Assembly: GCF_004005865.1 (NCBI RefSeq)
Contig: NZ_SACN01000001.1
Span: forward strand, 1,798,001 to 1,862,000
Direction: 5' to 3'
Source: Sphingomonas crocodyli
Lineage (GTDB): Bacteria; Pseudomonadota; Alphaproteobacteria; Sphingomonadales; Sphingomonadaceae
Length of the DNA stretch: 64,000 bases
The notes under the pieces are model-generated. The model was not told where the DNA came from, made no database searches, and saw only the letters and a list, made by a program, of their open reading frames with translations. Below, in pieces: positions 43,037 through 52,170 of the stretch; position 1 is the first letter of the stretch; the number at the start of each line of letters is the position of its first letter. Both the position numbers and the translations under genes were made by a program.

Positions 43037-44812
43037 ATGGCGAAAGACTCGGACGACAAGGCACCGCGGGGGAAGATTGGCGAGCTGAGGATGCTGTGGG
43101 GCTTTGCCCGCGGCTATCCGTTGCAGATCATGGCCGCGGCGCTGGGATTGGTGGTGGCGGCGGGATCGACCCTGGCTATCCCGCGCGGTTTCCAGATGGT
43201 GATCGACAAGGGGTTCATCGCCTCGGGCGGAGATGTCGCGCCGTACTTCCGATATTTGCTGCTGATCGTCGCGATCATGGCGCTGGGCACAGCGTTTCGC
43301 TTCTACTTCGTGTCGTGGATCGGCGAGCGTGTCGTCGCCGACATCCGGATCGCGGTGCAGGCGAACCTGCTCCGCCTCGCGCCGCGCTTCTTCGAGGAGA
43401 ACCGCCCGTCCGAGATCGCGTCGCGCCTGACGGCCGACACCGCGATCATCGAGCAGGTGGTGGGGACAACGGTGTCGGTCACGCTGCGCAACGTCGTGCT
43501 GGCGATCGGTTGCGTGATCTACCTCTTCTCGATCGCGCCGAAGCTGGCGGCGATGCTGTTGATCGGCATTCCGCTGGTGCTGACGCCGGTGCTGGTGATG
43601 GGGCGGCGCCTGCGCGGTCTTTCGCGCAGCAGCCAGGATCGGATTGCGGATGTCGGCGCGATGATCGCCGAGGTGCTGGGCGCGATGAAGATCGTTCAGG
43701 CATTCGGGCAGGAAAAGCGCGAGGCAGAACGGTTCGGCACCGTGGTCGCTTCGACCTTCGGCACCGCCAAGCGCCGCATCCTGATGCGCGCGATCATGAC
43801 CGCCGCGATCATGGGGTTGATCTTCGGATCGATCACGATGGTGATGTGGCAGGGCGCGATCGACGTTGCCGCCGGTCGCCTGTCGGGCGGATCGATCGCG
43901 GCGTTCATCATCACCGGCGGCCTGATGGCGGGCGCGTTCGGCGCGCTGGCCGAGGCTTATGGCGATATGGTGCGCGGGGCGGGGGCGGCGATGCGCCTGT
44001 CCGAACTGCTCCACGCCGAACCCGAAATCCATGCGCCCGCCCATCCGGTGGCGCTGCCGGTGCCGGCGGTCGGCACTCTGGCCTTCGATCACGTCACCTT
44101 CCGCTATCCGACGCGGCCCGAGGTGAAGGCGCTCGACGACTTCTCGCTGTCGATCGCGCCGGGTGAAATGGTGGCGGTGGTCGGGCCTTCGGGGGCGGGC
44201 AAATCGACTTTGCTCCAGCTTGCGCAGCGTTTCTACGATCCCGAAGGCGGGGCGATCCGGCTCGACGCCGTGGCGTTGCCCGATGCCGATCCGGCCGCGA
44301 TCCGCGCGCGTCTGGCGATCGTGCCGCAGGAAACGGTGATCTTCGGCGCCTCGGCGCGCGACAATCTGCGCTACGGCCGCTGGGACGCGAGCGAGGACGA
44401 TATCTGGAAGGCGGCGGAGGCCGCGAACGCCGCCAGCTTCCTGCGCGCGATGCCGCAGGGGCTGGATACCTTCCTGGGCGAAGGCGGCGCGCGGCTGTCG
44501 GGCGGACAGCGTCAGCGGCTCGCGATTGCGCGCGCGCTGCTGCGCGATGCGCCGCTGCTGCTGCTCGACGAGGCGACGTCGGCGCTCGATGCGGAATCGG
44601 AGCGACTGGTGCAGGATGCGCTCGACCGGCTGATGGCGAACCGCACGACGATCGTGATCGCGCATCGTCTGGCGACCGTCCGTGCTGCCGATCGCATCAT
44701 CGTGATGGATCAGGGCCGGATCGTCGAGGAAGGCACCCACGCCTCGCTGACGGCGCGCGAGGGGCTCTACGCCCGCCTCGCGCGGCTCCAGTTCAGCGAT
44801 ATGGCGGCCTGA
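43037..44812 (+). CDS. ABC exporter, fused permease-ATPase
   Basis: 591 residues. An N-terminal six-helix exporter domain (about 25-310) is followed by a nucleotide-binding domain with Walker A GPSGAGKST, signature LSGGQRQRLAIARA, Walker B LLLLDEATSALD and the H-loop IAHRLATVRAADRI. It works as a homodimer in the inner membrane, of the MsbA/lipid- or drug-exporter type. The polar N-terminus AKDSDDKAPRGK is cytosolic. It is divergent from the OpgC gene; the substrate is unassigned. Confidence 0.92.
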   Translation: MAKDSDDKAPRGKIGELRMLWGFARGYPLQIMAAALGLVVAAGSTLAIPRGFQMVIDKGFIASGGDVAPYFRYLLLIVAIMALGTAFRFYFVSWIGERVVADIRIAVQANLLRLAPRFFEENRPSEIASRLTADTAIIEQVVGTTVSVTLRNVVLAIGCVIYLFSIAPKLAAMLLIGIPLVLTPVLVMGRRLRGLSRSSQDRIADVGAMIAEVLGAMKIVQAFGQEKREAERFGTVVASTFGTAKRRILMRAIMTAAIMGLIFGSITMVMWQGAIDVAAGRLSGGSIAAFIITGGLMAGAFGALAEAYGDMVRGAGAAMRLSELLHAEPEIHAPAHPVALPVPAVGTLAFDHVTFRYPTRPEVKALDDFSLSIAPGEMVAVVGPSGAGKSTLLQLAQRFYDPEGGAIRLDAVALPDADPAAIRARLAIVPQETVIFGASARDNLRYGRWDASEDDIWKAAEAANAASFLRAMPQGLDTFLGEGGARLSGGQRQRLAIARALLRDAPLLLLDEATSALDAESERLVQDALDRLMANRTTIVIAHRLATVRAADRIIVMDQGRIVEEGTHASLTAREGLYARLARLQFSDMAA

Positions 44813-44817
44813 TCTTT

Positions 44818-44943
44818 ATCCTCCCCCGCCAGGGGGAGGTGGCGCCGATAGGCGACGGAGGGGGAGGGCGGCGGCTCACTGGAAGACATTGCATCCTCCC
44901 CCTCCGTCAGCTGCGCTGACACCTCCCCCTGGCGGGGGAGGAT
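44818..44943. repeat. intergenic inverted-repeat element
   Basis: The outer arms ATCCTCCCCCGCCAGGGGGA and TCCCCCTGGCGGGGGAGGAT are perfect complements; the inner arms CGACGGAGGGGGAGG and CCTCCCCCTCCGTC also pair. It lies between convergent ABC and ferredoxin genes. Confidence 0.85.
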
Positions 44944-44949
44944 GAGTTG

Positions 44950-45285
44950 TTACCTGCCCTGCATGTTCTTGACCCCGCCGGGCATGCGCACGGTGAGGGT
45001 GTCGATCGCATCGGTCAGTTCGATCTGGCAGGCGAGCCGCGAATAGCGGGTGACGTGGCTTGCGAGGTCGAGCAGATCCTCCTCCATTTCGGAGGCGCGG
45101 GGGAGTTTGCCGAAATCCTCCGCCGCGATCAGGACGTGGCAGGTCGAGCAGGCCATCTGCCCCTCGCATGTGCCTTCGAGCGGCTGACCATCATTCTGCG
45201 CGACTTCGAGCAGGCGATGGCCCGCGGGCGCATCGACTTCGGAACGCTGCTCGCCATCGGCGGAGAGGAAGGTCACGCGGGTCAT
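44950..45285 (-). CDS. [2Fe-2S] adrenodoxin-type ferredoxin
   Basis: 111 residues from the ATG at 45285, which overlaps the upstream desulfurase stop (ATGA). The cluster motif is CEGQMACSTCHVLI with a fourth Cys in SRLACQIELTDAIDTLTVRM (C-x5-C-x2-C-xn-C), the Isc-type ferredoxin pattern. It is the last gene of the operon hydrolase? - nifS-like - iscS-like - fdx and probably donates electrons to Fe-S assembly; use by the P450 at 17097 is also conceivable. Confidence 0.93.
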   Translation of the reverse strand: MTRVTFLSADGEQRSEVDAPAGHRLLEVAQNDGQPLEGTCEGQMACSTCHVLIAAEDFGKLPRASEMEEDLLDLASHVTRYSRLACQIELTDAIDTLTVRMPGGVKNMQGR

Positions 45286-46382
45286 GCCGCCCACATAGCC
45301 TGCCGCGCGGCGGCGTCGAGAATCAATCGGGCGGCCTCATCGATCTCCGTCTCGGTCGTGTATCGCCCGAAGCCGAGGCGGATGCTGGCGCGCGCTTCGG
45401 CGTCGGACAGGCCCAGCGCCTTGAGAACATGGCTCGGCCGCCCCGAACCACTCGCGCAGGCCGAACCGGAAGAAAAGGCGATGTCGCGCAGGCCGGAGAT
45501 CAGCTTCGCGGAATCAATGCTTTGGCGGCGAATATTGAGATTGCCCTTGTAGCGGCGATCGACCGATCCGTTGATCGTCCAGCCTTCGGCGAGGAAGGGC
45601 GCGGCCAGCCGATCCCACAATTTGGTGACATGCGCGGCATCGGCGTCGCGTCGCTCGGAAGCCAGCTTCGCCGCCGCACCGAACCCTGCGCAGAGCATCG
45701 GCGCGAGCGTGCCCGATCGCAGCCCCTGTTCCTGCGCGCCGCCGTGGAGCAGGGGGGCGAGGGCGATTCCATCGCGCACCCAGAGCGCGCCGATGCCCTT
45801 CGGTCCGTGGATCTTGTGCGCGGAGATAGCGACCAGATCGCAGAAATCGGGAATGGCGACCCGCCCAAAGCCCTGCACGGCATCGCAGACGAAGGCGGCG
45901 CCCGCATGGTGCGCGAGATCGGCGAGGGGGGCGAGATCGTGCATCACGCCGATCTCGTTATTCACCAGCATGGCAACAACCGCCGCCACGCCCGGCACGA
46001 TCGCGCCCATTGCGGCGGCCATGTCGACCAGCCCGTCGGGGCCGACCGGGAGCAGGGTGACGTTGCGCCCGGCCCAGGCCAGCGCCTCGACTGTGTCGAG
46101 GACGGCCGCATGTTCTGTAGCGATCGTTACAATATCGCCGGGGGGCAGCCCCTTGATCGCAAGGTTGAGCGCCTCGGTCGCGCCGCTGGTAAAGATCGTG
46201 CGCCCGCCCACAGGCAGCAGCGCCGCGACCTGATCGCGTGCGACCTCGACCGCCGCTGCGGCTTCGCGGCCCAGCTTGTGGGCCGAATGCGGGTTGCCGA
46301 ACTTGTCGTCGAGATAGGGCAGCATCGCCGCCCTGGCTTCGGGGGCGAGCGGGGTGGTTGCCTGATAATCGAGATAGATCAT
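45282..46382 (-). CDS. cysteine desulfurase (NifS/IscS class), second in tandem
   Basis: 366 residues from the ATG at 46382, overlapping the upstream desulfurase stop (ATGA). Key features are YLDYQATTPLAPEARAAML, FTSGATEALNLAIKG, the PLP lysine in AISAHKIHGPKGIGAL and the catalytic cysteine loop SSGSACASGSGRPSHVL, followed by IRLGFGRYTTETEID. It mobilises sulfur from L-cysteine for Fe-S clusters or thiolation. Together with the 345-residue paralogue upstream and the ferredoxin downstream it forms a tightly coupled sulfur-transfer operon. Confidence 0.94.
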   Translation of the reverse strand: MIYLDYQATTPLAPEARAAMLPYLDDKFGNPHSAHKLGREAAAAVEVARDQVAALLPVGGRTIFTSGATEALNLAIKGLPPGDIVTIATEHAAVLDTVEALAWAGRNVTLLPVGPDGLVDMAAAMGAIVPGVAAVVAMLVNNEIGVMHDLAPLADLAHHAGAAFVCDAVQGFGRVAIPDFCDLVAISAHKIHGPKGIGALWVRDGIALAPLLHGGAQEQGLRSGTLAPMLCAGFGAAAKLASERRDADAAHVTKLWDRLAAPFLAEGWTINGSVDRRYKGNLNIRRQSIDSAKLISGLRDIAFSSGSACASGSGRPSHVLKALGLSDAEARASIRLGFGRYTTETEIDEAARLILDAAARQAMWAA

Positions 46383-47416
46383 GCGGCGCGGCTCCGCGCG
46401 CTTTCGGCGATCCTGGTCCATTCGGCGACGAAGCGATCGATCTCGTCCGATGTCGTCGACGGCCCGAAGCTGACGCGGACCACTTCGCGCGCGGTGGTCT
46501 CGTCCCATCCCATTGCGGCGAGGACGTGGCTGGGCTTCAGGCTACCCGAAGAACAGGCGCTGCCCGCCGATACCGCGATCCCGGCCAGATCGAAGCGGAT
46601 TAGCTGCGCGGTGGCGGCGACGCCGGGCATCCGATAGCTGGCGATCGTCGGCAGGCGCGGGGAATCCTTTGCGACGATGATGCCGCCCGCCGCCTCGATC
46701 GCGCTATCGAGCCGGGCGCGCAGTTTGGCGGCGCGATCCATCCACGGTTGGGCGGCTTCGAGCGCGGCGGCGAAACCCAGAGCGGCGGGCAGATTTTCGG
46801 TGCCAGCGCGATAGCCCTGCTCTTGTCCGCCGCTGGCGTTCAGGGTCGCAAGGTCGCGGATCAGCAGTACGCCGATTCCCGGCGGGCCGCCCAGCTTGTG
46901 CGCCGATATCGTGACGAAATCGGCGTCCGGCAAGGCCAACTTGCCCGCCGCCTGCGCGGCATCGGCAAGCCAGAGCTGGTCGCCGATCGGCGGCTGGATC
47001 ACGCCCGTCTCGTTATTGACGACCTGCACGGCCACCAGAGGCCGATCGCCGGCGATGGCGGCAAGATCGGCGATACCGTCGGCATCGACGGGCAATATTC
47101 CCGCATCGGGCGCGGCACGGCGCACGGCGTCATGCTCCACCGCCGAGATGAAGCGCGGCCCCGCCTTCGCGCGGCCGAGTGCGATCGCCAGCGCCTCGCT
47201 CGCGCCGCTGGTGAAGATCAGGTCGTGCTTCCAGCCCAGCGCCGCCTTGATTCGGGCGCGCGCATCCTCCAGCGCAGCCCGCGCCGCACGGCCCTCGGCA
47301 TGGGGGGAGGAGGGGTTGGCCCAGCGCGCAAGGCCGTCCGCCATCGCCGCGATCGCCTCCGGCAGCATCGGCGTGGTCGCGGCATGATCGAGATAGATTC
47401 GGTTCGACAGAAGCAT
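46379..47416 (-). CDS. cysteine desulfurase (NifS-like), first in tandem
   Basis: 345 residues from the ATG at 47416; a TTG two codons earlier is possible. The N-terminal YLDHAATTPMLPEAIAAM, FTSGASEALAIAL, PLP lysine in TISAHKLGGPPGIGV and catalytic cysteine in SAGSACSSGSLKPSHVL are present. Distinct from the downstream paralogue: shorter, and it carries Cys-Ser-Ser-Gly rather than Cys-Ala-Ser-Gly. The two stops and starts overlap (ATGA), so both are translated together. The division of labour between the two is unknown. Confidence 0.92.
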   Translation of the reverse strand: MLLSNRIYLDHAATTPMLPEAIAAMADGLARWANPSSPHAEGRAARAALEDARARIKAALGWKHDLIFTSGASEALAIALGRAKAGPRFISAVEHDAVRRAAPDAGILPVDADGIADLAAIAGDRPLVAVQVVNNETGVIQPPIGDQLWLADAAQAAGKLALPDADFVTISAHKLGGPPGIGVLLIRDLATLNASGGQEQGYRAGTENLPAALGFAAALEAAQPWMDRAAKLRARLDSAIEAAGGIIVAKDSPRLPTIASYRMPGVAATAQLIRFDLAGIAVSAGSACSSGSLKPSHVLAAMGWDETTAREVVRVSFGPSTTSDEIDRFVAEWTRIAESARSRAA

Positions 47417-47508
47417 TTCCAAAGATTGCGCAAAGCCAAGCCATTTCTATATAGGCGGACGATCATTAGGACGCCATTCCCGCGCGCCGCCAGCATTCAA
47501 GGACAAAG

Positions 47509-48150
47509 ATGCCCGAAGTCATCTTCCCCGGACCCGAAGGTCGTCTCGAAGGCCGCTTCAATCCGGGGCCGCGCCCGCGCGCGCCCGTCGCCATGATCCT
47601 GCACCCGCATCCGCAGTCGGGCGGCACGATGAACAACCGCATCGTCCAGGCGATGTACCAGACCTTCGTGCGCCGTGGCTTCGCGACCCTGCGCTTCAAT
47701 TTCCGCGGCGTCGGCAAGAGCCAGGGCGTGTTCGACAACGGCATTGGCGAACTTTCGGACGCGGCATCGGCGCTCGACTGGGTCCAGTCGATCCATCCCG
47801 AGGCGCAGACCACCTGGATCGCCGGCTACAGCTTCGGCGCGTGGATCGGCATGCAGCTGCTGATGCGCCGTCCGGAGATCAAGGGCTTCATCTCGGTCGC
47901 GCCGCCCGCGAACATGTATGACTTCACCTTCCTGGCGCCGTGTCCCTCGTCGGGCATCATCATCCAGGGGGAGGCCGACGAGGTCGTGACTCCGGGTGCG
48001 GTCCAGAAGCTGGTCGACAAGCTGCGCACCCAGCGCCACATCACCATCCACCACGACACCATCCCGCAGGCGAACCACTTCTTCGCCGACGAGATGCCGC
48101 AGCTGATGCAGTCGGTGGACGGCTATCTGGACATGCGTCTGAACCAGTAA
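47509..48150 (+). CDS. alpha/beta hydrolase
   Basis: 213 residues. The alpha/beta fold begins with VAMILHPHPQSGGTMNN, has LRFNFRGVGKSQG and the nucleophile elbow GYSFGAW with S108; a candidate acid lies near QGEADEVVTP and the catalytic His in ANHFFADEM. Proteins of this compact class are common in Alphaproteobacteria and of unknown substrate. It is divergent from the cysteine-desulfurase operon, 92 bases from its start, and may share regulation. It ends in a perfect hairpin. Confidence 0.85.
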   Translation: MPEVIFPGPEGRLEGRFNPGPRPRAPVAMILHPHPQSGGTMNNRIVQAMYQTFVRRGFATLRFNFRGVGKSQGVFDNGIGELSDAASALDWVQSIHPEAQTTWIAGYSFGAWIGMQLLMRRPEIKGFISVAPPANMYDFTFLAPCPSSGIIIQGEADEVVTPGAVQKLVDKLRTQRHITIHHDTIPQANHFFADEMPQLMQSVDGYLDMRLNQ

Positions 48151-48156
48151 TCGTTC

Positions 48157-48189
48157 TTTCGTCGTACCGATCCAGTCGGTACGACGAAA
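48157..48189 (+). terminator. perfect 14-bp hairpin after alpha/beta hydrolase
   Basis: TTTCGTCGTACCGA-TCCAG-TCGGTACGACGAAA starts 6 bases after the stop. The arms match perfectly; the trailing AAAATTCG gives no T-run, so it may act as a terminator from either side or as an mRNA end. Confidence 0.6.
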
Positions 48190-48312
48190 ATTCGCTGATT
48201 TCTAACCATTGTTAGGCAATTGTCGGACCCGCAGTCCGGGTTGCGGCGTTCGCATTGCGTGATCTGCCGAGTTGGTCGTAAAACGGCTGTGGCAAAGCGG
48301 AGAAGCGGTTCG

Positions 48313-49533
48313 ATGTTGTACAATGCGTATGAGTTTCAGCGTAACCTGCTGTCGGTCGCCAGCACCTGGGCCGATATCAGCTCAGAATGGCTCCAGAACC
48401 CACTGAATCCGTTCTCTTATGCTTCGATGGCGCCGATGATGGCGTCGGGCCTCGACGTCTTCGCCCATGCTTCGGCATCGCGCGGCAAGCCGGCTTTCGG
48501 CTTCACCGAGGTCGTGATCGACGGCAAGACTGTGCCGATCACCGAGGAAATCATCCTTCGCAAGCCGTTCGGCCAGGTCAAGCGCTTCCGTCGCAAGGGC
48601 GTGACGGGCAGCCCCAAGCTGCTGATCGTTGCGCCGATGTCGGGCCATTATGCGACGCTGCTGCGCGGCACCGCCGAACGCATGCTGCCCTTTGCTGACG
48701 TGTACATCACCGACTGGCGCGATGCGCGGAACGTGCCGATCGAGGAAGGCAGCTTCGATCTGGACGATTACATTGATTACGTCGTCGAGTTTCTGGAGAA
48801 GATCGGGCCGGGCACGCATATGCTCGCCGTCTGCCAGCCGTCGGTGCCGGCCTATGCCGCCACGGCGTTGATGTGCGAGGACAAGCATCCGTGCCGTCCG
48901 CGCACGCTGACCATGATGGGCGGGCCGATCGACACGCGCGAAGCGCCGACCGTGGTCAACACCGTCGCCACGCAGCGGCCGCTCAGCTGGTTCGAGCAGA
49001 ATGTCATTCACACCGTGCCGGTGCTGTATCCGGGCGGTGGCCGCCGCGTTTATCCGGGCTTCCTGCAGCTGGCCGGCTTCATGGCGATGAACCTGGGCAA
49101 CCACCTCGTCAGCCATTGGGGGATGTTCAAGCATCTCGTCGAGGGCGATGAGGAAAGCGCGCAGTCGACCAAGAAGTTTTACGAGGAATATCGTTCGGTC
49201 TGCGACATGACCGCCGAATTCTACCTCCAGACGATCGACAGCGTGTTCCAACGGCACCTGCTGCCCAAGGGCGAGCTTACCCATCGCGGGCGCAAGGTCG
49301 ATCCGGGCGCGATCGTCGATTGCGGCCTGCTGGCGATCGAAGGCGAGAAGGACGATATTTCGGGCCTGGGCCAGACCAAGGCGGCGCTGACCATCGCCAC
49401 CAATCTGCCAAAGACGCACAAGAAGCATATGATCGCCGAGGGTGTCGGCCATTACGGCATCTTCAACGGCCGCCGCTGGCGCGAGAAGATCGCCCCCGTC
49501 GTCGAGGATTGGATCGTCAAGCATGGGGCGTAA
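48313..49533 (+). CDS. phaZ: intracellular polyhydroxybutyrate depolymerase
   Basis: 406 residues from the ATG at 48313 (GGAG 11 bases upstream); an open frame to 48220 is not used. The PhaZ pattern is visible: LLIVAPMSGHYATLLRGTA, VYITDWRDARNVP, and the lipase-box-like VCQPSVP with a cysteine nucleophile (C174), as in the Ralstonia PhaZa1 class; the late HMIAEGVGHYGIFNG holds the catalytic His. It mobilises stored PHB granules. The next gene begins before its stop. Confidence 0.9.
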   Translation: MLYNAYEFQRNLLSVASTWADISSEWLQNPLNPFSYASMAPMMASGLDVFAHASASRGKPAFGFTEVVIDGKTVPITEEIILRKPFGQVKRFRRKGVTGSPKLLIVAPMSGHYATLLRGTAERMLPFADVYITDWRDARNVPIEEGSFDLDDYIDYVVEFLEKIGPGTHMLAVCQPSVPAYAATALMCEDKHPCRPRTLTMMGGPIDTREAPTVVNTVATQRPLSWFEQNVIHTVPVLYPGGGRRVYPGFLQLAGFMAMNLGNHLVSHWGMFKHLVEGDEESAQSTKKFYEEYRSVCDMTAEFYLQTIDSVFQRHLLPKGELTHRGRKVDPGAIVDCGLLAIEGEKDDISGLGQTKAALTIATNLPKTHKKHMIAEGVGHYGIFNGRRWREKIAPVVEDWIVKHGA

Positions 49534-51046
49534 GGCCACGATCGGTTTTGCGGGCCTTCTGATCGCTGCGGCAGCGCCGGTTCACGCTGTCGAAACCACT
49601 ACGCTGCCGACCTCGCCCGACGCCTCGCTGCAGGCGGCGCAGGCGGCGGCGATGAACAATGACTGTGCGGGTGTGCTGGCCGCGCTCGACCCAATCGTGC
49701 CGCAGCTGGGCGAAACGCCGCAGCGGCCGATCGTGCAGCGGATGCGGCTTGCCTGCCTGGCCGCCACCGGCCGCACCGGCGAGATTCCGGCGGTTCAGCA
49801 GGAATTGGCCAAGACGATGCCCAAGGACGGGCTGGTTCAGGCCTTCGGCGTGCTCGTCGCGGCGGATTCCAGCCATTTCGTCGATGCCGCCGACAAGATC
49901 GTCCAGCTTGCGGGATCGTCGCCCAAGAATCTGGAGCTGCTGACCGGCGCTTCGGTGCGCGCGATCGCGATCCAATTGGGCGAGCAGCGCGCGTTCGATG
50001 CGCGCGGGCGGATGATGGTCGCGCTCGCCAAGGCCGATTGGTTGCCCGCCGACATGCCCGATCTGCGGATCAGCGTGACGCAGGGCGCGATCGACTCGCT
50101 GGTCGATCAGGGCCGCGCCGATGAGGCCGCGAACCTGCTCGAACGGGTCGAGGAGCCAGAGCAGTTGACCGCGATGGCGATCGAGCGCCGCTATTCGGTT
50201 TTGTGGCCGTCGATCGAGGATATGCTCGGCCCCAACGGCAAGCCGATGGTCGATCGCTATGCCAAGGCGAAGCTCGATCTCTATTCGGACAATCCCGATA
50301 CGCCGGGCGCGCTGCGTGATGCTGCGGCGGCGATGCTGCTGCTCGGCCGCTATGCCGACGTCGTCCAGATGACGTCGGACGTTGTGCTGCAGAATGGCAT
50401 GGATCGCGATGCCGTGCGCACGGCCCTGATCCGCGCCCGCGCGCTGCTGGCGCTCAAGCGGACCGATGAGGCGCTCAAGCTGATGTCGGGCTTCGCCGCG
50501 CTCAATCTGATGAAGACGCCCGAGGCGGCCGCGACGCTCGTCACCTATGCCGAAATGCTCGACGAGGCGGGGCGTGAGGAACAGGCGCTGACCGCCGCGC
50601 GCGCGATCAACGCCACCGCCGCGCAATATCTGACCGATTATGGCCGCCGCTGGGTTGATCGCACCGAAATCTGCGCGCTGGGATCGCTGGGCCGCACCGC
50701 CGAGGCCAATGCCGCAATGGCGAAGCTGATCGCCGTCGCGCAGCAGAATCAGCCCGCGACGATCGAGGCTCTGCTCTGCCTGAAGCGCGATGCCGAGGCG
50801 GAGAAGATGCTGGTCAAGGCGATCGACGACAAGGATGTGGCAAGCAACCTCGTCGTCCAGTTCCAACCGGCGGCCTCGCAATGGGCGGCATCGCCGTCGC
50901 GGTTGCGGCTGCTGTGGCAGGCTTTCCTCGCGCGGCCGGCGGTGAAGGCGGCGTTCGAGCGCAAGGGGCGCCTGCTGCCCAAGGCGATGTGGCCGACGCC
51001 GGGTGAACTCCCGGTGCCGCGAGCCAAGGGATCGAACCTCACCTGA
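49523..51046 (+). CDS. exported helical-repeat protein, unknown
   Basis: 507 residues from the ATG at 49523, overlapping the phaZ end by 11 bases. The signal peptide RKATIGFAGLLIAAAAPVHA ends near residue 22. The rest is an Ala/Leu-rich array of helical pairs resembling TPR/SEL1-like repeats (VVQMTSDVVLQNGMDRDAVR, EEQALTAARAINATAAQYL). No catalytic motif is visible. It is predicted periplasmic. The stop and start TGATG links it to the dipeptide-epimerase gene, so phaZ, this gene and the epimerase probably form one transcript; a cell-wall or peptide-recycling link is inferred only from the neighbour. Confidence 0.7.
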   Translation: MGRKATIGFAGLLIAAAAPVHAVETTTLPTSPDASLQAAQAAAMNNDCAGVLAALDPIVPQLGETPQRPIVQRMRLACLAATGRTGEIPAVQQELAKTMPKDGLVQAFGVLVAADSSHFVDAADKIVQLAGSSPKNLELLTGASVRAIAIQLGEQRAFDARGRMMVALAKADWLPADMPDLRISVTQGAIDSLVDQGRADEAANLLERVEEPEQLTAMAIERRYSVLWPSIEDMLGPNGKPMVDRYAKAKLDLYSDNPDTPGALRDAAAAMLLLGRYADVVQMTSDVVLQNGMDRDAVRTALIRARALLALKRTDEALKLMSGFAALNLMKTPEAAATLVTYAEMLDEAGREEQALTAARAINATAAQYLTDYGRRWVDRTEICALGSLGRTAEANAAMAKLIAVAQQNQPATIEALLCLKRDAEAEKMLVKAIDDKDVASNLVVQFQPAASQWAASPSRLRLLWQAFLARPAVKAAFERKGRLLPKAMWPTPGELPVPRAKGSNLT

Positions 51047-52029
51047 TGCGACGTCTCGACGTCCGGATCGAGACCTGGCCGGTCGCCGGGGCGTTCACGA
51101 TCGCGCGTGGCGCCAAGACGCAGGTCGACGTCGTCTGCGTCGAGATCGCCGACGGGTCGCATGTCGGCCGGGGCGAAGGCACCGCCATCTATTATCACGG
51201 CGAAAGCGCCGAGAGCGTCGCGGATCAGGCGCGTTCGATGGCCGATGCGATTGCGGGCGGGATCGACCGGGCGACGCTGCTAAAGGCGATGCCGCGCGGT
51301 GCGGCGCGCAATGCGATCGATGCGGCCTTGTGGGATATCGAAGCCAAGGCGAGCGGCGTTCGCGCCTGGGCGGCCGCAGGCTTGCCCGCGATCACGCCGG
51401 TCCAATCCGCCTTCACGATCTCGGTCGCGGATCCGGCGAAGATGGAGGCCGATGCCCGCGCCGCGGCGCCCATCTATCCGTTGCTCAAGCTCAAGCTGGC
51501 GGGGGAGGGCGATCTCGATCGCGTCGCCGCCGTGCGTCGCGGGGCGCCCGAGGCGCGCCTGATCGTCGACGCCAACGAAAGCTGGACGGGGCGCGATGTC
51601 GCCGCCGAAGCCGCGCGTCTGCTGCCCTTCGGCGTCGAACTGATCGAACAGCCGGTGGCGGCGGGGCAGGATCATCTGCTCGACGGCGTCACCTCGCCGA
51701 TTCCGCTGTGCGCTGACGAAAGTTGTCAGGACCGCACCGATCTCGCGCGGTGCGTCGGCCGCTATGCCGCGATCAATATCAAGCTCGACAAGGCGGGCGG
51801 CCTTACCGAGGCGCTGGCGCTGGCGGCGGAGGGCAAGGCGGCTGGACTGGAGATCATGGTCGGCTGCATGCTCTCGACCTCGCTCGGCATCGCGCCCGCC
51901 ACGATCGTCGCGCAGGGCGCGCGCTGGGTCGATATCGACGGGCCGTTGCTGCTCGCGCGCGACCGCAGCCCCGGCATCGTGTTTGCCAACGGCATCGCCT
52001 CGCCACCCGATCCCGCGCTCTGGGGGTGA
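51046..52029 (+). CDS. L-Ala-D/L-Glu (dipeptide) epimerase, enolase superfamily
   Basis: 327 residues. The muconate-lactonizing/epimerase subgroup is marked by the catalytic KxK (LKLKL), the metal ligands in VDANESW, IEQPVA and CADESC, and the second catalytic Lys in [11 protein letters not shown]. Enzymes of this group epimerise L-Ala-D-Glu released from murein, for peptide recycling; exact dipeptide specificity varies. Its start overlaps the previous stop (TGATG). It ends 48 bases before tRNA-Arg. Confidence 0.88.
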   Translation: MRRLDVRIETWPVAGAFTIARGAKTQVDVVCVEIADGSHVGRGEGTAIYYHGESAESVADQARSMADAIAGGIDRATLLKAMPRGAARNAIDAALWDIEAKASGVRAWAAAGLPAITPVQSAFTISVADPAKMEADARAAAPIYPLLKLKLAGEGDLDRVAAVRRGAPEARLIVDANESWTGRDVAAEAARLLPFGVELIEQPVAAGQDHLLDGVTSPIPLCADESCQDRTDLARCVGRYAAINIKLDKAGGLTEALALAAEGKAAGLEIMVGCMLSTSLGIAPATIVAQGARWVDIDGPLLLARDRSPGIVFANGIASPPDPALWG

Positions 52030-52077
52030 AGATTTGCGCTGGCGGGGGGCACAACCCTTTGCTAAGCGCCCCTCAAC

Positions 52078-52154
<77 letters not shown>

Positions 52155-52170
52155 TTAACTCCGCAGGCCA

